From contig NC_134035.1 in the NCBI RefSeq assembly GCF_964204645.1, forward strand, positions 3,302,001 to 3,362,000: a DNA stretch of 60,000 bases, read 5' to 3'. A model generated the notes under the pieces. It had not been told where the DNA came from, searched no databases, and was given only the letters and a program-made list of their open reading frames with translations. The stretch is from Tubulanus polymorphus. Its lineage: Eukaryota > Nemertea > Palaeonemertea > Tubulaniformes > Tubulanidae. Shown here in pieces: positions 12,380 to 23,525 of this stretch; the first letter of the stretch is position 1, and every line of letters begins with the position of its first letter. The position numbers and the translations under genes are program-made.

Positions 12380-12560
12380 AGTCCGTTCCAAAAGCAAGAA
12401 CGGACCTACGTTTTCGGTCTTTTAGGTCGGTCAAAATTGGAACGGTCTATCATGTAACGGACCAATCTGGGATGGACCTCTCGCTTGAACGCTCGGTCCG
12501 TTCCGAAATCGGAACGGGCCGAATTCAGACCGTTCTGAGTAACGTATATCGCGAACGCGG
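12380..12560. mobile_element. Possible degraded TIR element rich in GGAACGGTCC words
   Basis: It holds repeated words of the type GTCCGTTCC / GGAACGGAC and a near-perfect 26-nt hairpin at 12495-12520 (CCGTTCCGA/TCGGAACGG). The wording loosely resembles the GGCCAAATTTGGCC elements near 19.7 and 56.2 kb. Confidence 0.3.
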
Positions 12561-12873
12561 CTTAAAATGTTATTTCGTGCAAACGGCCTCGCATAATTCA
12601 AGATACGTTTACAGCGCTGGGACGTACACAGCGTCCATAGGAGATGTACTGTTTGTAAACAGCTCACGCGCGAAACCCATAAAATGATCGTTTAAACGCC
12701 GTAAAAATAAAGACTGGAATTGAAATATATCCAGGTCTGTCTCCCACGGCTGGCGTTGCCTGTAACCGGAATTACGATTTACACCGACGTTTTTCAAAAA
12801 TATCGTCGATGATCTCGACGCTTAAACCGAAATTGTCCGAATTAAATGTTGTATTGCGTAGCGCGGTTGTCAG

Positions 12874-13020
12874 ATGCAGCCGGGGAGCTTGCTGCTGCTG
12901 CTGCTGGTGCTGCTATTACAGAGACTGCGCGAGGCCCGCTGTGACTTGACGATCTATCATAGTACCGATACACCGCGCGCATCCGGGGGCTCAGTTAACC
13001 GCGCTGAAACTGGCGCTTGA
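12874..13020 (+). CDS. Possible 48-aa secreted small ORF, or first exon of a secreted protein
   Basis: The ORF opens MQPGSLLLLLLVLLLQRLREARC: a short polar start, a run of Leu/Val over residues 5-15, then charged residues and a Cys, which fits a signal peptide. The remainder (residues 24-48) is polar with no recognised motif. The ATG directly follows GCGCGGTTGTCAG, which could be a splice acceptor. The Leu run comes from a (CTG)n tract, so a chance signal-like peptide is a real alternative. The surroundings are CpG-rich. No TATA box or polyadenylation signal is clearly paired with it. Confidence 0.2.
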   Translation: MQPGSLLLLLLVLLLQRLREARCDLTIYHSTDTPRASGGSVNRAETGA

Positions 13021-13399
13021 AAATTTAATGCAATTTAATACCGCGAGCGCGGATTCATCGTTATTGCGTCGATCTTTCCGAAAACCACAGATAGAGTTAC
13101 GTGACATTGACGAAGCGTTCAATTACTGGAGTAATATACATGTACACGACTGACTAGTTACTACAATTTCAACTTCGTCAAAACCATATTACAGTTTGAG
13201 CTAGCCGCCATTTTGTTATGGTACGTCATATTGTATATACTTTTTCTCTTCTTCAAACATTTTCGATGCATGTTTCATCCTACGTTCAGTAACTTTGTTT
13301 CCGTCCATCCCTCGGCCACCAGGGCGCCATTTCAATGAGTTCGAGGTCTCCTTTTACCGATCAAAGCGATATAAGAGGCCAAAGAAAAACCGTCGACCA

Positions 13400-13485
13400 A
13401 GAAACTCCGTCGACACCGGGATTCGAACCCCGAAGTCTTATAGAGGCTGGATTGGTGAGAGACCATTGCGCGCCAAAGACCGATG
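13400..13485 (-). mobile_element. tRNA-derived SINE fragment
   Basis: On the minus strand GGGGTTCGAATCCCGG is a good RNA polymerase III B box with a mostly paired T-arm. I could not find a matching acceptor stem or anticodon arm for a true tRNA, so a SINE head is the better call. Confidence 0.45.
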
Positions 13486-14589
13486 GCTATAAAACTGCAT
13501 AGCTTCAACACCTCTTCGGTTTCATTGTAACCAAATTTTCAGAAATATTAGATTCATACCAGAATTTACAAAAACGCGAATATGTCGTCTATAGTCAGTG
13601 TTGGCGGACGTGCGTTCGGGAAAGTTTCACCCATCGCATATAGAATTCCCATTATATCGACTCATTCCCAGCAATTCAAACGACAGCTCACGAAATTTCT
13701 GCATTTCCGTTCATGCCATCGCCCTTTGCTGAAGAGTTACCTTTGATGATAATTCATAATTCTAAACCTAGCGCGATTTTGATAAAAGATATCCTGTTTT
13801 ATTTCGCCTTAATTCATTCATTCGTAAAACTCGCGGCTTTATCTCATGGGCGGAACAAGGCGTTTATGAGTTAAGCAGCTTAAAGCTTATAGCTTCATCC
13901 GTAACAATAGTTTTTTTTTCTGCTCTGGAATCAGTAGTCGGTTATAGAAGCGTCGACCTTTTTTTTTATACAATTACATACCGTTATCCCGACGATAATG
14001 ACATCGATAATCGTTGATAAAGGTAATGAATTATTAATATCTAGGCAACAAACGAGAAGCGAAAATCACGGAACGGATGGATTGATTCATATACGCGGTC
14101 GGTGTTGGTATGGCACGGGCATCAACAGGAGAGGGGTCGGGGGTGCGGGCGACCCCCTATTTAATTCTGCAAATTTTTCGGATCCAAAGGTGTTTTTTAG
14201 CATTCAGGAAATTTCGTGAATTTTTTGCCTCAAAAGGTCGAGAAAATGCCTCAAAAATTAAGACTATTTCAGGATATTCAAGCAATTTAAAGGATTCAGA
14301 AAATAATGCTCGTTTGCCTTCGGCGCTTGGCCGATACGGCGCTAAGTATGGCATATTACATCCTTGTATCGAGCTCATTCTTTCGTGATGGATCCATATC
14401 AGAAGATACCAATGGCAGTTCATGTTTATCTCTGTCGCGCGGAAGTCTGTTCTTGCTCTTTTGAAGACGGTTTAAACGAACACCGAGGGTCGTGTTTATA
14501 GCTTAAAACGCCCCGAGGCCTAGCGCGCGCAGCATGGAATATATGAAACGTAAACGTTTTTCTGGCGTGTTTCGTGACCGCCGAGTGAA

Positions 14590-14910
14590 AAGTTGTTACG
14601 GACGATAGCTGTGCGCGAGCGATGTCGGAGAAACACCGACATTCAATGCCCAAAACAAGAAATATCGCGGACACTTGATAACCAAAACCAGACACACCGA
14701 GATTCAATAACCAAATCAGTGACAACTAGAGGATCACAAAGATCGCCACCATGTTTGTATCATGTGATCAATTACTACTTTTCGATCACTAGGTGGCACT
14801 GTATGTTTTTGGGGTTCCATGGCGGTATGTTTCTTGTTTCGGTGCGGGTGACAACGGGCGAACATCGAAACGTGGCAAAAACACAAAATCTTTTCCTTGT
14901 TCCGAGGTTT
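14590..14910. repeat. Dispersed repeat, partner of 21150-21450
   Basis: Both loci share the order ACCGA-CATTC/AAG ... CCAAAACAAGAAA ... CACCATGTTTGTATCATGTGAT-type words ... CTAGGTGGC/CTAGGCGGT ... GTTTCTTGTTTCGGTG ... ATCGAAACG/ATGC ... AAAACACAAAAT. Identity is patchy, so this is an old repeat. The open frames across it are not conserved between the copies. Confidence 0.5.
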
Positions 14911-15799
14911 CTGCTGCCGTAGGCGAAAGGCTTAAGAGATTTCCTCTAATTCAAGAAGAGCAGATCAAAACATTTCGCGCACCATCGCTCGATTTCATCT
15001 TCGAACGAACGGTTGAATCGGGATGTTTCGCTAGGAATCGGTCACGGAATATTAGTCGAATCATTACCGTCTCTTAATGACGGTTCTTCCCCGAGCTGAC
15101 GATCCCGTCGGGAGTTTCGTCTGTAATCTAATTCACGCGTTAGTCCGTTAGTTCGACACTTTAAACGCGCCTATTAACCGGTACACTTGTGTGCCCCGGC
15201 GTGAACCGAGAAACGAGTACACCGAGGTCTCAGCGGGGCTAGAACACTATACTCGCCTTCGCCGTCCGTGTGTACGTGGATCGATGTCCAACCTTAAAAA
15301 GATGAGTAGTCCCATAACGCAAAGAATGCGTGACTAATCATTTACCTATTTCGTGTTTGATACCGATGAGATTTTTATGGCGGCCTTTTTATGATCGATG
15401 ATGGACCCGTATAATGTATTGATAGTTTGTTTTGCGTTCACCTGCCACAGGCGATCTCTCTCCCTCTCTACTCTGCGTACGCAGATACGGGAACGTGTAA
15501 AAACACCTCTATTCTATTCTTAATGAATACTTAAGTGTCGGTCGTCACGAAGATTCGCCCGGTTCATTGAACTCGTTTTGTTATTGTAATCGATCGACGG
15601 ACAAAAAAGAGTAACAAATGAACTGTGGCCAAAAACAGCTACAACCGCCCGACAGAGAGAGTGATACCGTCGATGATGTAGGGACATGGCTCGGAGTGGT
15701 CCGGATCAGACCAGAATCAAATTTGGTCCGACGCGTTAATGAGGGCGCGTTCACGCGTAAACCAGTCACTCGTTACTAAAATAACGTTAAAATGATGCT

Positions 15800-15985
15800 G
15801 TGGCAAGTGAGGTGAGTCACTTCCAGTACCAGTTAGCATTCACGCGAATTTCATTTGAAATGTTCTCGAATTTGGCACGGGCCTTGTCCGTTTTTGGCCA
15901 GGCCAAATTTGGCCCTGGTCAAACGCAGCAACGGACCCATTCGGTGAACGGTTGGTCCGTGTCCAAAACTGACCTCAAACTCGTC
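15800..15985. mobile_element. Fragment of the GGCCAAATTTGGCC TIR family
   Basis: It contains CGGGCCTTGTCCG, TTTTTGGCCAGGCCAAATTTGG and GGTCAAACGCAGC, words shared with 19697-19926, 55112-55215 and 56205-56437. The inverted ends AGCCGCGATCACACG are missing here. Confidence 0.5.
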
Positions 15986-16240
15986 ACATAGATAGCAGTA
16001 AGCGGTAACCCCTTTACTTCAGTTCCGCTTAAGCTAGACGTCCAATATGACGCGCTTTGACGTCAGGTTTATACCTCAGTAAGTGGACATATTCTAGAAA
16101 TCTGACAGATTCCTATGACAGAATGCCGGCCGATAAAATATTATATTTATTACTGATAGTTAGGCACGTTTCTGTAGAAAATATTCGTTATTTATAAAGC
16201 GTTTAATGTAATTTATTAGTTTACAGCGCGGTGTCCGATA

Positions 16241-16281
16241 ACGCCGGTGTTTGCCGGTGTTTGCCGGTGATTGCCCCGGTG
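16241..16281. repeat. Short tandem repeat, unit GCCGGTGTTT
   Basis: Three full 10-bp units (the last with a GTGATT variant) are followed by a CCCCGGTG remnant. Confidence 0.8.
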
Positions 16282-16756
16282 AAAGGTCTCATCACGGTTT
16301 CATTGTTTGCTCGTTTGCCGATAATCATACGGCAGGTAATTAATTACATCGCGATCTATTGTAGCGCGAGAGAGAGAGCGACGTAACTCGGAGAACATCG
16401 GCATCGACTCATTTAGCGGTATTTATACCACACAGGTCGAGATCGCGAGCGCCTATTCTGTCCCGTCGGGACGCGCCGTATGTACCTGGACGCAAAGAAA
16501 AAGTAAATTACTAAAAGCCTTATCTAACACTGGGGCCATTGTTTCATGTTCGCTGAGCCGGTAATTGCTTGTTAAGTGACGCTGACCGAGGATCTAACGG
16601 AATATTGTTGCCGCGGTAAGACGTGATAATTACGTCATCAATGACGACAATATTCATCTTAACGTCAGCGACAAAAACGCGAGGGATCAATAATTCTGGA
16701 GAGGTCGTACAAGTGACGTCATAGATTTGATAACCCGTCGCGCGGATGACCAGGTG

Positions 16757-16870
16757 CCGGTTGCATAGTCATGGCTTAGACTTACAGCCAACCTGTAGCC
16801 AATCTAAAAAAAAACTTAATTTAAGGCCACTTTTGGACTTAAGTCACGACTGCGCAACTGGCCCCGGGGG
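16757..16870 (-). mobile_element. Member of the AGTTGCACAGTCGTGACTTAAG TIR family
   Basis: On the minus strand it reads CCAGTTGCGCAGTCGTGACTT, AAGTCCAAAAGTGGCCTTAA and ends with GGCTGTAAGTCTAAGCC. It matches the elements at 24.7-25.2 kb. Confidence 0.6.
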
Positions 16871-16912
16871 ATTTATAAATTTCGACGGTCAGTCGTGTGT
16901 ATTACGACTTTG

Positions 16913-16952
16913 ACCATAGACTCTTAAAACTCTTCGTTTTTGAGTCCATGGT
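16913..16952. repeat. Small hairpin repeat, ACCATGGACTC family
   Basis: ACCATAGACTCTTAAAAC pairs with GTTTTTGAGTCCATGGT. A second copy lies at 56088-56124 and a half site at 37039-37051, so this is a dispersed unit rather than a single-locus terminator. Confidence 0.6.
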
Positions 16953-17685
16953 CCACGGGCACCAGCCTAAATATCGAGCCAATCAGATGCTTAGCGAGGC
17001 TGCCGCTGAAAAACAACGCATGCGATTGGCCTAAAACATAGTCTGGTGGCCGCATAGCGGCAACCCATCCGCCCGAGAATCTTGGGCAATGTGAATCTTG
17101 GCTCAGCGAGATAGGTCCTTGGTGAAGCCTAAGTGTCTGATGTAACACAGATTTGTTATACTAAAGGGTCGTAGTAGCGCGACAGACGTCTCTAGTGGAG
17201 ACAACCACTACCAGAACTGGGTGAAGTGAGTTCAAACCCAAATAAGACCAGGAAGTGTTATTTCCTCGACTGATTTGCACTTTACTTATACTGTATACGC
17301 CATCAGCTGATGAAAAATCGCCAAAGCGATGATCAGCATCTCACTCTCACTCCCTTAAAGAAATTACTCGTTCGGAGGAGGATAAAGTGATGATCCGGCG
17401 TCTTCTTTTTTCGATAAATGTCATCCGTACTCGGTCTAAGAATACGATATTCCTCGTGTTAATCAATGAGTGTTAAACATTTCCACGACCGGATGCGAAT
17501 TTCATTCCAGGTGCGGAAATTGTCGAATACTATACCGAATGTTAGACGGTTGCCCTTTCTGTATGAACTCGCCAACGTTTTTCTGTCTCATAGTATACGC
17601 TGTCTTTATATGAACTTCACTTGCATATCGAATAAGGAAAAGTTTTTAACTTGGAGATGCTGTTAACACAACACGCCCCTCTTGC

Positions 17686-18000
17686 AATTTTCAAAGGCTA
17701 CGCCTGAATTGCTAATACGCCTCAAAATATGCCTTTTCAATGATAAAAAAATGAACATTTCTGGCATTAATTGGAAGAATAAGGAAATGCTGTAAAATGC
17801 ATCACATCCATCTCAGAATTTTCAAAGGCTACGCCTGAATTGCTAATACGCCTCAAAATATGCCTTTTCAATAATGATCCATAAACTTTTCTTACATAAT
17901 TGTTAGAATAATGTTGTGAAATACATCACATCCATCTTAGAATGTTCCAAGGCTACGCCTGAACTGCTAAATACGCCTACAAAATCAAATATGCGTTTTC
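17686..18000. repeat. Three tandem copies of a 124-131 bp unit
   Basis: Copies start at 17686, 17817 and 17941 with AATTTTCAAAGGCTACGCC (third copy AATGTTCCAAGGCTACGCC). Each continues TGAA(T/C)TGCTAA(A)TACGCCT ... ATGC(C/G)TTTTCA. CATCACATCCATCT(C/T)AGAAT joins them. Divergence rises in the third copy. Confidence 0.85.
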
Positions 18001-18995
18001 ATTTATTAGAAATAAATGCCCTAAATGTATCAGAAGACCTTCAAAATGAGGCCTTGGATCCCCGGCCATGCGTTCAAATCGCGGTGTCATGGCTATCGAC
18101 CTATATATTCCATTGAAGCTTCCGGATTGATTTTTCCGTGATAGATAGCCGATTAACGGCTTCGGATAGAATTCGAACGTCGATTGTTCGTCGTCTTCTG
18201 ACGCGGCGTCGCTTCGTATTTCAATTAGTTCCCGCTCGAAGAAATATACACAATAACGAAATACATCTATACACGAGCTTAATCAAAAGAAGTCGTTTAT
18301 TCATTTGCCTGAATACAGTCGTCGTCGAAAGCTTACTGTGTTATTAATTGATGCTCAACCTGAGTCGTTAACGGGAACTATTTAAACAGCGACGACGACG
18401 CCGTTTCTGTCGATACCGATAAAGACTGTGAGTTCGACACAATAAAAATCGACCCACAATCAAGAATATTCGCGCGAGTTGAAAAGAACAGTAACCGAGA
18501 AAGCGAGAAATCTGATTCGGCGACGACACTCGTTTTACAGCGCGGTGTTTGTTACGGTGTTACTGCGCCGCCGCAGCCGCTGTTGCTGATGATGAGCGTC
18601 GAGAGCGCGCTTTCTTAAAGAAGTCGATTGATATAATGAGTTATACGCGTACGATCAACAATCGCTGCCGCATCGACGACGACGTTACACGATTTCGCAA
18701 TATTTCCGCGGAATTAATCCGCGGTATAGTGCGTCCCGGCTTAAAAGGCGAAGCAACGCGCGCCGCGGTAAGATGATTCTTGCCCGTGGGTTAAAACCGC
18801 CAATGACGACGACGATATCGTCGGAAACGCACTCACACAAACCAAGTCGTATTGTTTAGAGAAATGCGTATACTACTGACTGACAAGCGGATCATTTCTG
18901 TACACATAAATACCGTAGTTGTCTCAATAATAGAATGCAGCCGTGCACTTTTTCGACGTGATTACGACATATTGGGTCGAAACGTGAAATTTATT

Positions 18996-19300
18996 GCCGC
19001 GATCGCACGAGAATGTTTGGCCTGTGCCTAAGTTACGCCCGGAACAACTGTTCACACGTGTACTTAATGGGCCCTTGCCTGGCCTGGCAAAAAATGTCGG
19101 ACCAGGCCCGTGGTCAAAACATTGCATGTGAATTGCTAATGGTTCCGGAAGTGACTCACTTCGCTTTGTTTAAACATTGTTTTGTATGGAATGAATGCTT
19201 TGCGTATGAGCGCGCTCTCTAATTACACGAGCCAAAATGTTATGACCGGGTCTGATCCGTGCCAATTTCGACCTGGGCCAAATCGTCTCCGTGCGAACTC
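18996..19300. mobile_element. Degraded member of the AGCCGCGATCACACG TIR family
   Basis: It begins TGCCGCGATCGCACGAGAATG and ends GGGCCAAATCGTCTCCGTGCG. Inside it has GGCCTGGCAAAAAATGTCGG, GACCAGGCC and AAGTGACTCACTTCG. It is longer and more diverged than 19697-19926. Confidence 0.5.
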
Positions 19301-19696
19301 TAAGTAAATCAAATCATATCTGATAAAATCCAAAGGGTATATAAACTTATTCGTTCTCAGCAACCAATTATTGATCAACTTCATTCACGCGAAAAAACGA
19401 GTTCACGCATTTCGCGAAAACTTCACGGGTTGCAATTTCAGAATCGACGGAGTCTAATCAAATTGTCTTCATTAAAACGATCAAATTCGTGCTTCATTTG
19501 GCGATGCGAGTAGAGTATATCTGTCGTATTCAACTCAATGAACATCAACAACTTCACTCTCATTTCAGCGGTTTTTTCAAGTTTAAGCTAATCGCCACGT
19601 CAAACCGAAAAATATCAAATTCAGAAGAAAATTAGACAATTTCAGAATTAAACCTTTATTAGGATATATTAAGCAAATTAAGGGCACCGACTTCGA

Positions 19697-19926
19697 AAGC
19701 CGCGATCACACGCGAATTTTTGGCCCGACCAAAAACGTCGGACCAGGCCTGGGCGACATTTTAGCATGGGTCAAATTATTGTTACTAGTTCCGTGGGTAG
19801 GTCTGATTTCACTTCGTTTTGTTTAAGCATTGTTTAGCTTAGAGGTAGTGATTCGTGTGTGAACGCACGGGCCAAATTTGACTTGGACGTGATCCGGGCC
19901 AAATCGTCTCCGTGTGATCGCGGCTT
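19697..19926. mobile_element. TIR element (MITE), 230 bp
   Basis: The ends AAGCCGCGATCACACG and CGTGTGATCGCGGCTT are exact inverted repeats of 16 nt. Inside are TTTTTGGCCCGACCAAAAAC, GGACCAGGCC and CGGGCCAAATCGTCTCC. There is no transposase ORF, so it is non-autonomous. The superfamily is not clear from the ends. Confidence 0.8.
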
Positions 19927-20368
19927 AAGGGCTGTGTCGATCTAACCGAGTTCGACCTTGCGACTGCTAGCGACGAACCCCTCTGCGACCTATACGGCGA
20001 CTGATCACCTCGCCGACCGCCGTTGACTGACGGAGACTTGATACGAATCGAATTCGAAAAAAATGATAGATATATACACATCATTCGTCGATTCGGTAAC
20101 GAAAAAAGCTTCGATTCATCACCAACGGATGAATCGAGGAACATTGTAATTTACCAGCAGAAAAGAAAAGCCGTTTCTCGGATAAAGCAGCCGCGTCAAA
20201 GAGATACAACCTGTAAGATGCAAATACCGAGAGGATTAATGTCGAATTCGCAGGTTTTAACGATGTACGCCTTGACGAAGAGGCCTAGATGCGGACCCCT
20301 GAGACCACCCTCTAAATCCACCCCGATCCTATCTTCCAAATCAATCACGTTTAGACTAAAATGAAGTA

Positions 20369-20581
20369 ATGTTTACGATCATTTGCAAGAGATGCACAAT
20401 ACTGCAAAACGGGCCGAGTCGAATATGCAGCTTCAGCGTCGTATCCGATTGTAACTGCGCTCATCAGCGCTGCTTTTGTTCGCAATGCGTGATCCATCAG
20501 CAAATTGGTAACTCGGCGATGAGCGAAAAGCAAAGTTTGATCGCACCGATATATCAGGCGTCGACCGGGTTCGTCGTGTAA
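20369..20581 (+). CDS. Unassigned Cys-rich small ORF (70 aa)
   Basis: The frame opens MFTIICKRCTIL and contains eight Cys spaced C-x2-C-x13-C-x9-C-x-C-x5-C-x-C-x2-C, ending DCNCAHQRCFCSQCVI and then a Cys-free tail. Tight C-x-C clusters are common in secreted disulfide-rich domains or zinc-binding exons, but I recognise no family. There is no signal peptide. A TAA lies in frame just before the ATG, so any extension would need a splice acceptor such as CGTTTAG at 20350. A 148-codon frame overlaps on the minus strand, so at most one of the two is real. Confidence 0.18.
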   Translation: MFTIICKRCTILQNGPSRICSFSVVSDCNCAHQRCFCSQCVIHQQIGNSAMSEKQSLIAPIYQASTGFVV

Positions 20582-21149
20582 AACCGGCACTCGGCGTTGA
20601 CCAGTCGCGTGTGAACGGTAGCGATTAATCACCAGATCAGGGCTTGTAATAAACTGATTAGAAAGTCGGTGATTTTTTCTAAACTCATCTCGTCTTCGTA
20701 AAACCGACGAATTAAACGATATTTTGATGGATTGGCGGCTATTTTCCGATAAGATATATACCAGCCTTTTACGCGGTTGTTTCAAGCCGTAAATCACTAT
20801 CGGAAATTGATGACCGCAGGATATAGTACACAGTTCATGGGAATTAATGCTGTAAGCAATCCGTCACTTCTCTGACGAAACATATAAGTTGATTTTGCAT
20901 CGGTTTGGGCGTATCGGTATTTCTGCCGCGACAACCAAGCCGTCAGCTAGCGCCCCCTTTGCCAGTGGGCGCTGTTGCATGTAACCGCGCTCTGATTGGT
21001 GGCACGTCGCGGCCAATCACGGATAGCTTCCGGGTTATTTTTTTTTTGTTGCAGATTCCAGGACAATACTTTGTGAACATAAAGCAGAGAATTCATTCTT
21101 CGCAAGACAAGCGATTAAAAAGACAATTTTTCGCGTGTTTTGTAACGGT

Positions 21150-21450
21150 TTGTGCGGTGCCCCGAAACAGCATTTTCAAGGGAAATGTCGATTCCCAAGG
21201 CAGACCCGATGCTCCTATACCGAAACAAGAAACAACTTATGTTTCGATAGATACGTCGTAACGAGTAGCTAAACAGGAAACGTCGACTTACAATGACTAA
21301 TAAGCAACAACAAGAAACACCTCCATGTTGATATCATGCGATACCATAATTTTCTTATTGCTAGGCGGTGTTCGAAGTTTGTTTCGGCGTTTCTTGTTTC
21401 ACCGTGTAACGATCGAAATGCATAATAAAACACAAAATATGTTTCTTGAT
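21150..21450. repeat. Dispersed repeat, partner of 14590-14910
   Basis: It shares CCGAAACAAGAAAC, CACCTCCATGTTGATATCATG, CTAGGCGGTGTTCG, GTTTCTTGTTTC and AAAACACAAAATATGTTTC in the order seen at the first copy. Confidence 0.5.
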
Positions 21451-22354
21451 TATTATATCGATGTTTGTCCTACCGTGCAGCTACGCGTAAGATGTCAAAT
21501 CGTGACTAAATATCGAAATACATGAATACAAAATCTGTTTTTTTTTTTGTTCTCTGCGTGTCGAAGGCTTTAGCGTGTCGAGTCGGTCATCTCGTTTTAC
21601 ATTACAGCTTCGATACGTATTGATGTTACAGGATGAACTAACTTTCTGCGACTATAATATCATCGCCCCCGTATATTTCAGAACACGCGAATGTCATTTT
21701 TCATTCGCGCCGAGCAGTATGCACAATTTCGGCTCCGAAGACGACGAAACGAAAGTCGCTGCATTTTAGAATTTAGACGAGACGCGCGACCCACGCAACA
21801 GTGATCGATAGCCAGGAAGTTCAATCTATAATGTTTCCCAGAGTGAAATATCACAATAGAATAATCACCCGAAAACGAACCTCTCGAAGTTCGAAGGTCG
21901 CGTTTTACTTCGATTCGTTTTTGCTATCGATCAAAACGCGCTTGTCGACTAAACGCCTTTAATGACCCTAAAAGGAACAGTTTTCAGATTAACGGATCCA
22001 TCATTCTTCGTTACTGATTGTCATGTAAGTGCGCCGAGATGCTGTAACCAGAGACGCGCTACCGATTTCATATTCATTGCCCCGACTCGACGCGGTAGGG
22101 CCTCGGTGCTTCATCCTTCGCTTAAAACTTTCACCCGGCACCAAACCCGAGATTAACACGCCAAATCATATTAACTCGTCGAGTTACGGCTGATAAAAAA
22201 TATAATTGCGGATTTATGCGTCGGCTCCGGCGAAGATCCGACCGACAGACGCTTTACCGCCCGTTACAGTCGAGTATAGATGATGCCCCGCGCAGCCGGC
22301 AAGATTTCCGGCAAAATCCGAAAACCGACGGCGGTTAAACGCGCGTCTGCTGCC

Positions 22355-22376
22355 CACGTGGTGTATTATATATAAG
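22355..22376 (+). promoter_or_regulatory. Candidate promoter: E-box plus TATA box
   Basis: CACGTG (22355-22360) is followed six bases later by TATATATAAG (22367-22376), downstream of a CpG-rich 150 bp. The expected start site is about 22398-22405. An ATG and strong donor follow within 130 nt (next entry), which is the normal order for a first exon. TATA-like words are frequent in this AT-rich DNA, so the call rests on the combination. Confidence 0.4.
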
Positions 22377-22469
22377 ACAATCGAATAAGCTCGGGTCAAC
22401 GACCAGGGGATAAGTTAGCGATAAGTTTAATATACAGGTATAACGAGTGGTGAGATAAGAGTTTCGGCA

Positions 22470-22497
22470 ATGATCCCTCTCGCCGTCGTCGCCACTG
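22470..22497 (+). CDS. Candidate first coding exon (MIPLAVVAT-G|GTAAGT)
   Basis: An ATG at 22470 opens nine codons (MIPLAVVAT), then one base of the next codon, before a consensus donor CTG|GTAAGT at 22498. The hydrophobic start would suit the beginning of a signal peptide. The next exon is not identified. Joining to the neuropeptide exon at 44640 would put this ATG out of frame with the precursor, so this is either another gene, a 5' UTR exon with an upstream ORF, or chance. Confidence 0.25.
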
Positions 22498-22959
22498 GTA
22501 AGTCGTTCATTGATTACTGGGATAATGCGAGGCTTTTGAGTAGTGGGTTACTGTGGCTCATTGCGCGCGCCGTCTTGTAGAGAAACTCTGCTGGTAATGA
22601 TTGATGTATATCCGCGGCGCGGATCATCGTCGATGTCTTTGCCGTTGCTTTTGGAAGGCGCCCGTGTTTTCTTCTAAGCGCTGATAAAACAAAGGCGAAA
22701 AACCGACTACAAAAGCGTCTCTCTTGTACCCGGCGCGTCGGTTGAAAAGAATTTATACACGCTGTGTTCCGGTGAATGAAAGAAACACACCCGGTTGTAC
22801 TATTGGAAAATTACAAAAATGCAGGTGAATGATGGTAGCTTCTCGTGCAGCCCGGATTCACAGAGAATCAAAATCAGCCGGTGGAATCAATTCTTTTTCA
22901 TTATGTACGACCCATCATAGCTTCGTGGATAAGGTGTTTGGCACACGAGACTGTGGTAT

Positions 22960-23060
22960 CCTCCCTGGTAGGGTTTCAAACCGGATGGCATCGAGAATGC
23001 CTCGTGTCGTGGCAGATGCCATCAGGTTCGAATCTCTGACGAGGGAGGATGGAAAGGTGC
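22960..23060 (+). mobile_element. tRNA-related SINE fragment
   Basis: GATGCCATCAGGTTCGAATC carries a B box (GGTTCGAATC), followed by TCTGACGAGGGAGGATGG. The same string recurs at 23480, and in altered form at 55540 (minus) and 55830, defining a SINE family. Open frames of 64-100 aa over it are incidental. Confidence 0.55.
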
Positions 23061-23429
23061 GGGGTTCGGACCCGGGCGACACCATGCTATTCGGGCAGGA
23101 TGCTGACATTGTATCAGTGGTTCCCGACTAACTACTGACCTATAACAACGAAAGTCGCAATACACGAGTAAAGACCCACAGTCGATGGTCAAACCATTTA
23201 TTTTCTCAGATGAATTTCTCTTATTATTTAATAACTCTGAATACTGAGATTGATATCAGTATATCATTCAGCATATAAGACGTATGTGGTCTATTACTCT
23301 GATTGGAGAGGTTTCCACGGTATGGAAAAAAGAAAATGAAGAGAGAATTTGGTCCTGATGACATGAATTAAGCATCTAAGGTGGACGCAGAAAAACTACT
23401 ACTGGCATCGTCAATCTTTTTTTCGCTAA

Positions 23430-23525
23430 CCTGTGCCACGATATGCGCACTTGAGGGTCTCGTATCGTACCATATTCTTGTCTATGCCATCAGGTTCGAA
23501 TCCCTGTCGAGGCGAATATTCTATG
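23430..23525 (+). mobile_element. tRNA-related SINE fragment
   Basis: TATGCCATCAGGTTCGAATC followed by CCTGTCGAGGCGAATATT is preceded by GTATCGTACCATATTC. It aligns with the other family members around the B box. Confidence 0.5.

Noticed and set aside
13400-13485. True tRNA gene on the minus strand
   Set aside because: Good B box and T-arm but no A box or acceptor stem at the right distance; recorded as a SINE fragment.
17686-18000. CRISPR-like array
   Set aside because: Three long diverging direct repeats with no unique spacers, in animal DNA; a plain tandem repeat.
20351-20797. 148-codon minus-strand frame as a gene
   Set aside because: No recognisable motif, and it overlaps a Cys-rich plus-strand frame; chance length.
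20940-21054. Promoter with inverted CCAAT boxes (GATTGGTGG and GGCCAATCA) and a T-rich CAG acceptor at 21054
   Set aside because: The words are convincing singly, but no start site, ATG/donor pair or exon follows; left as unproven.
22829-23131. 100-codon plus-strand frame
   Set aside because: Spans a tRNA-related SINE; overlapping frames on both strands are equally open.
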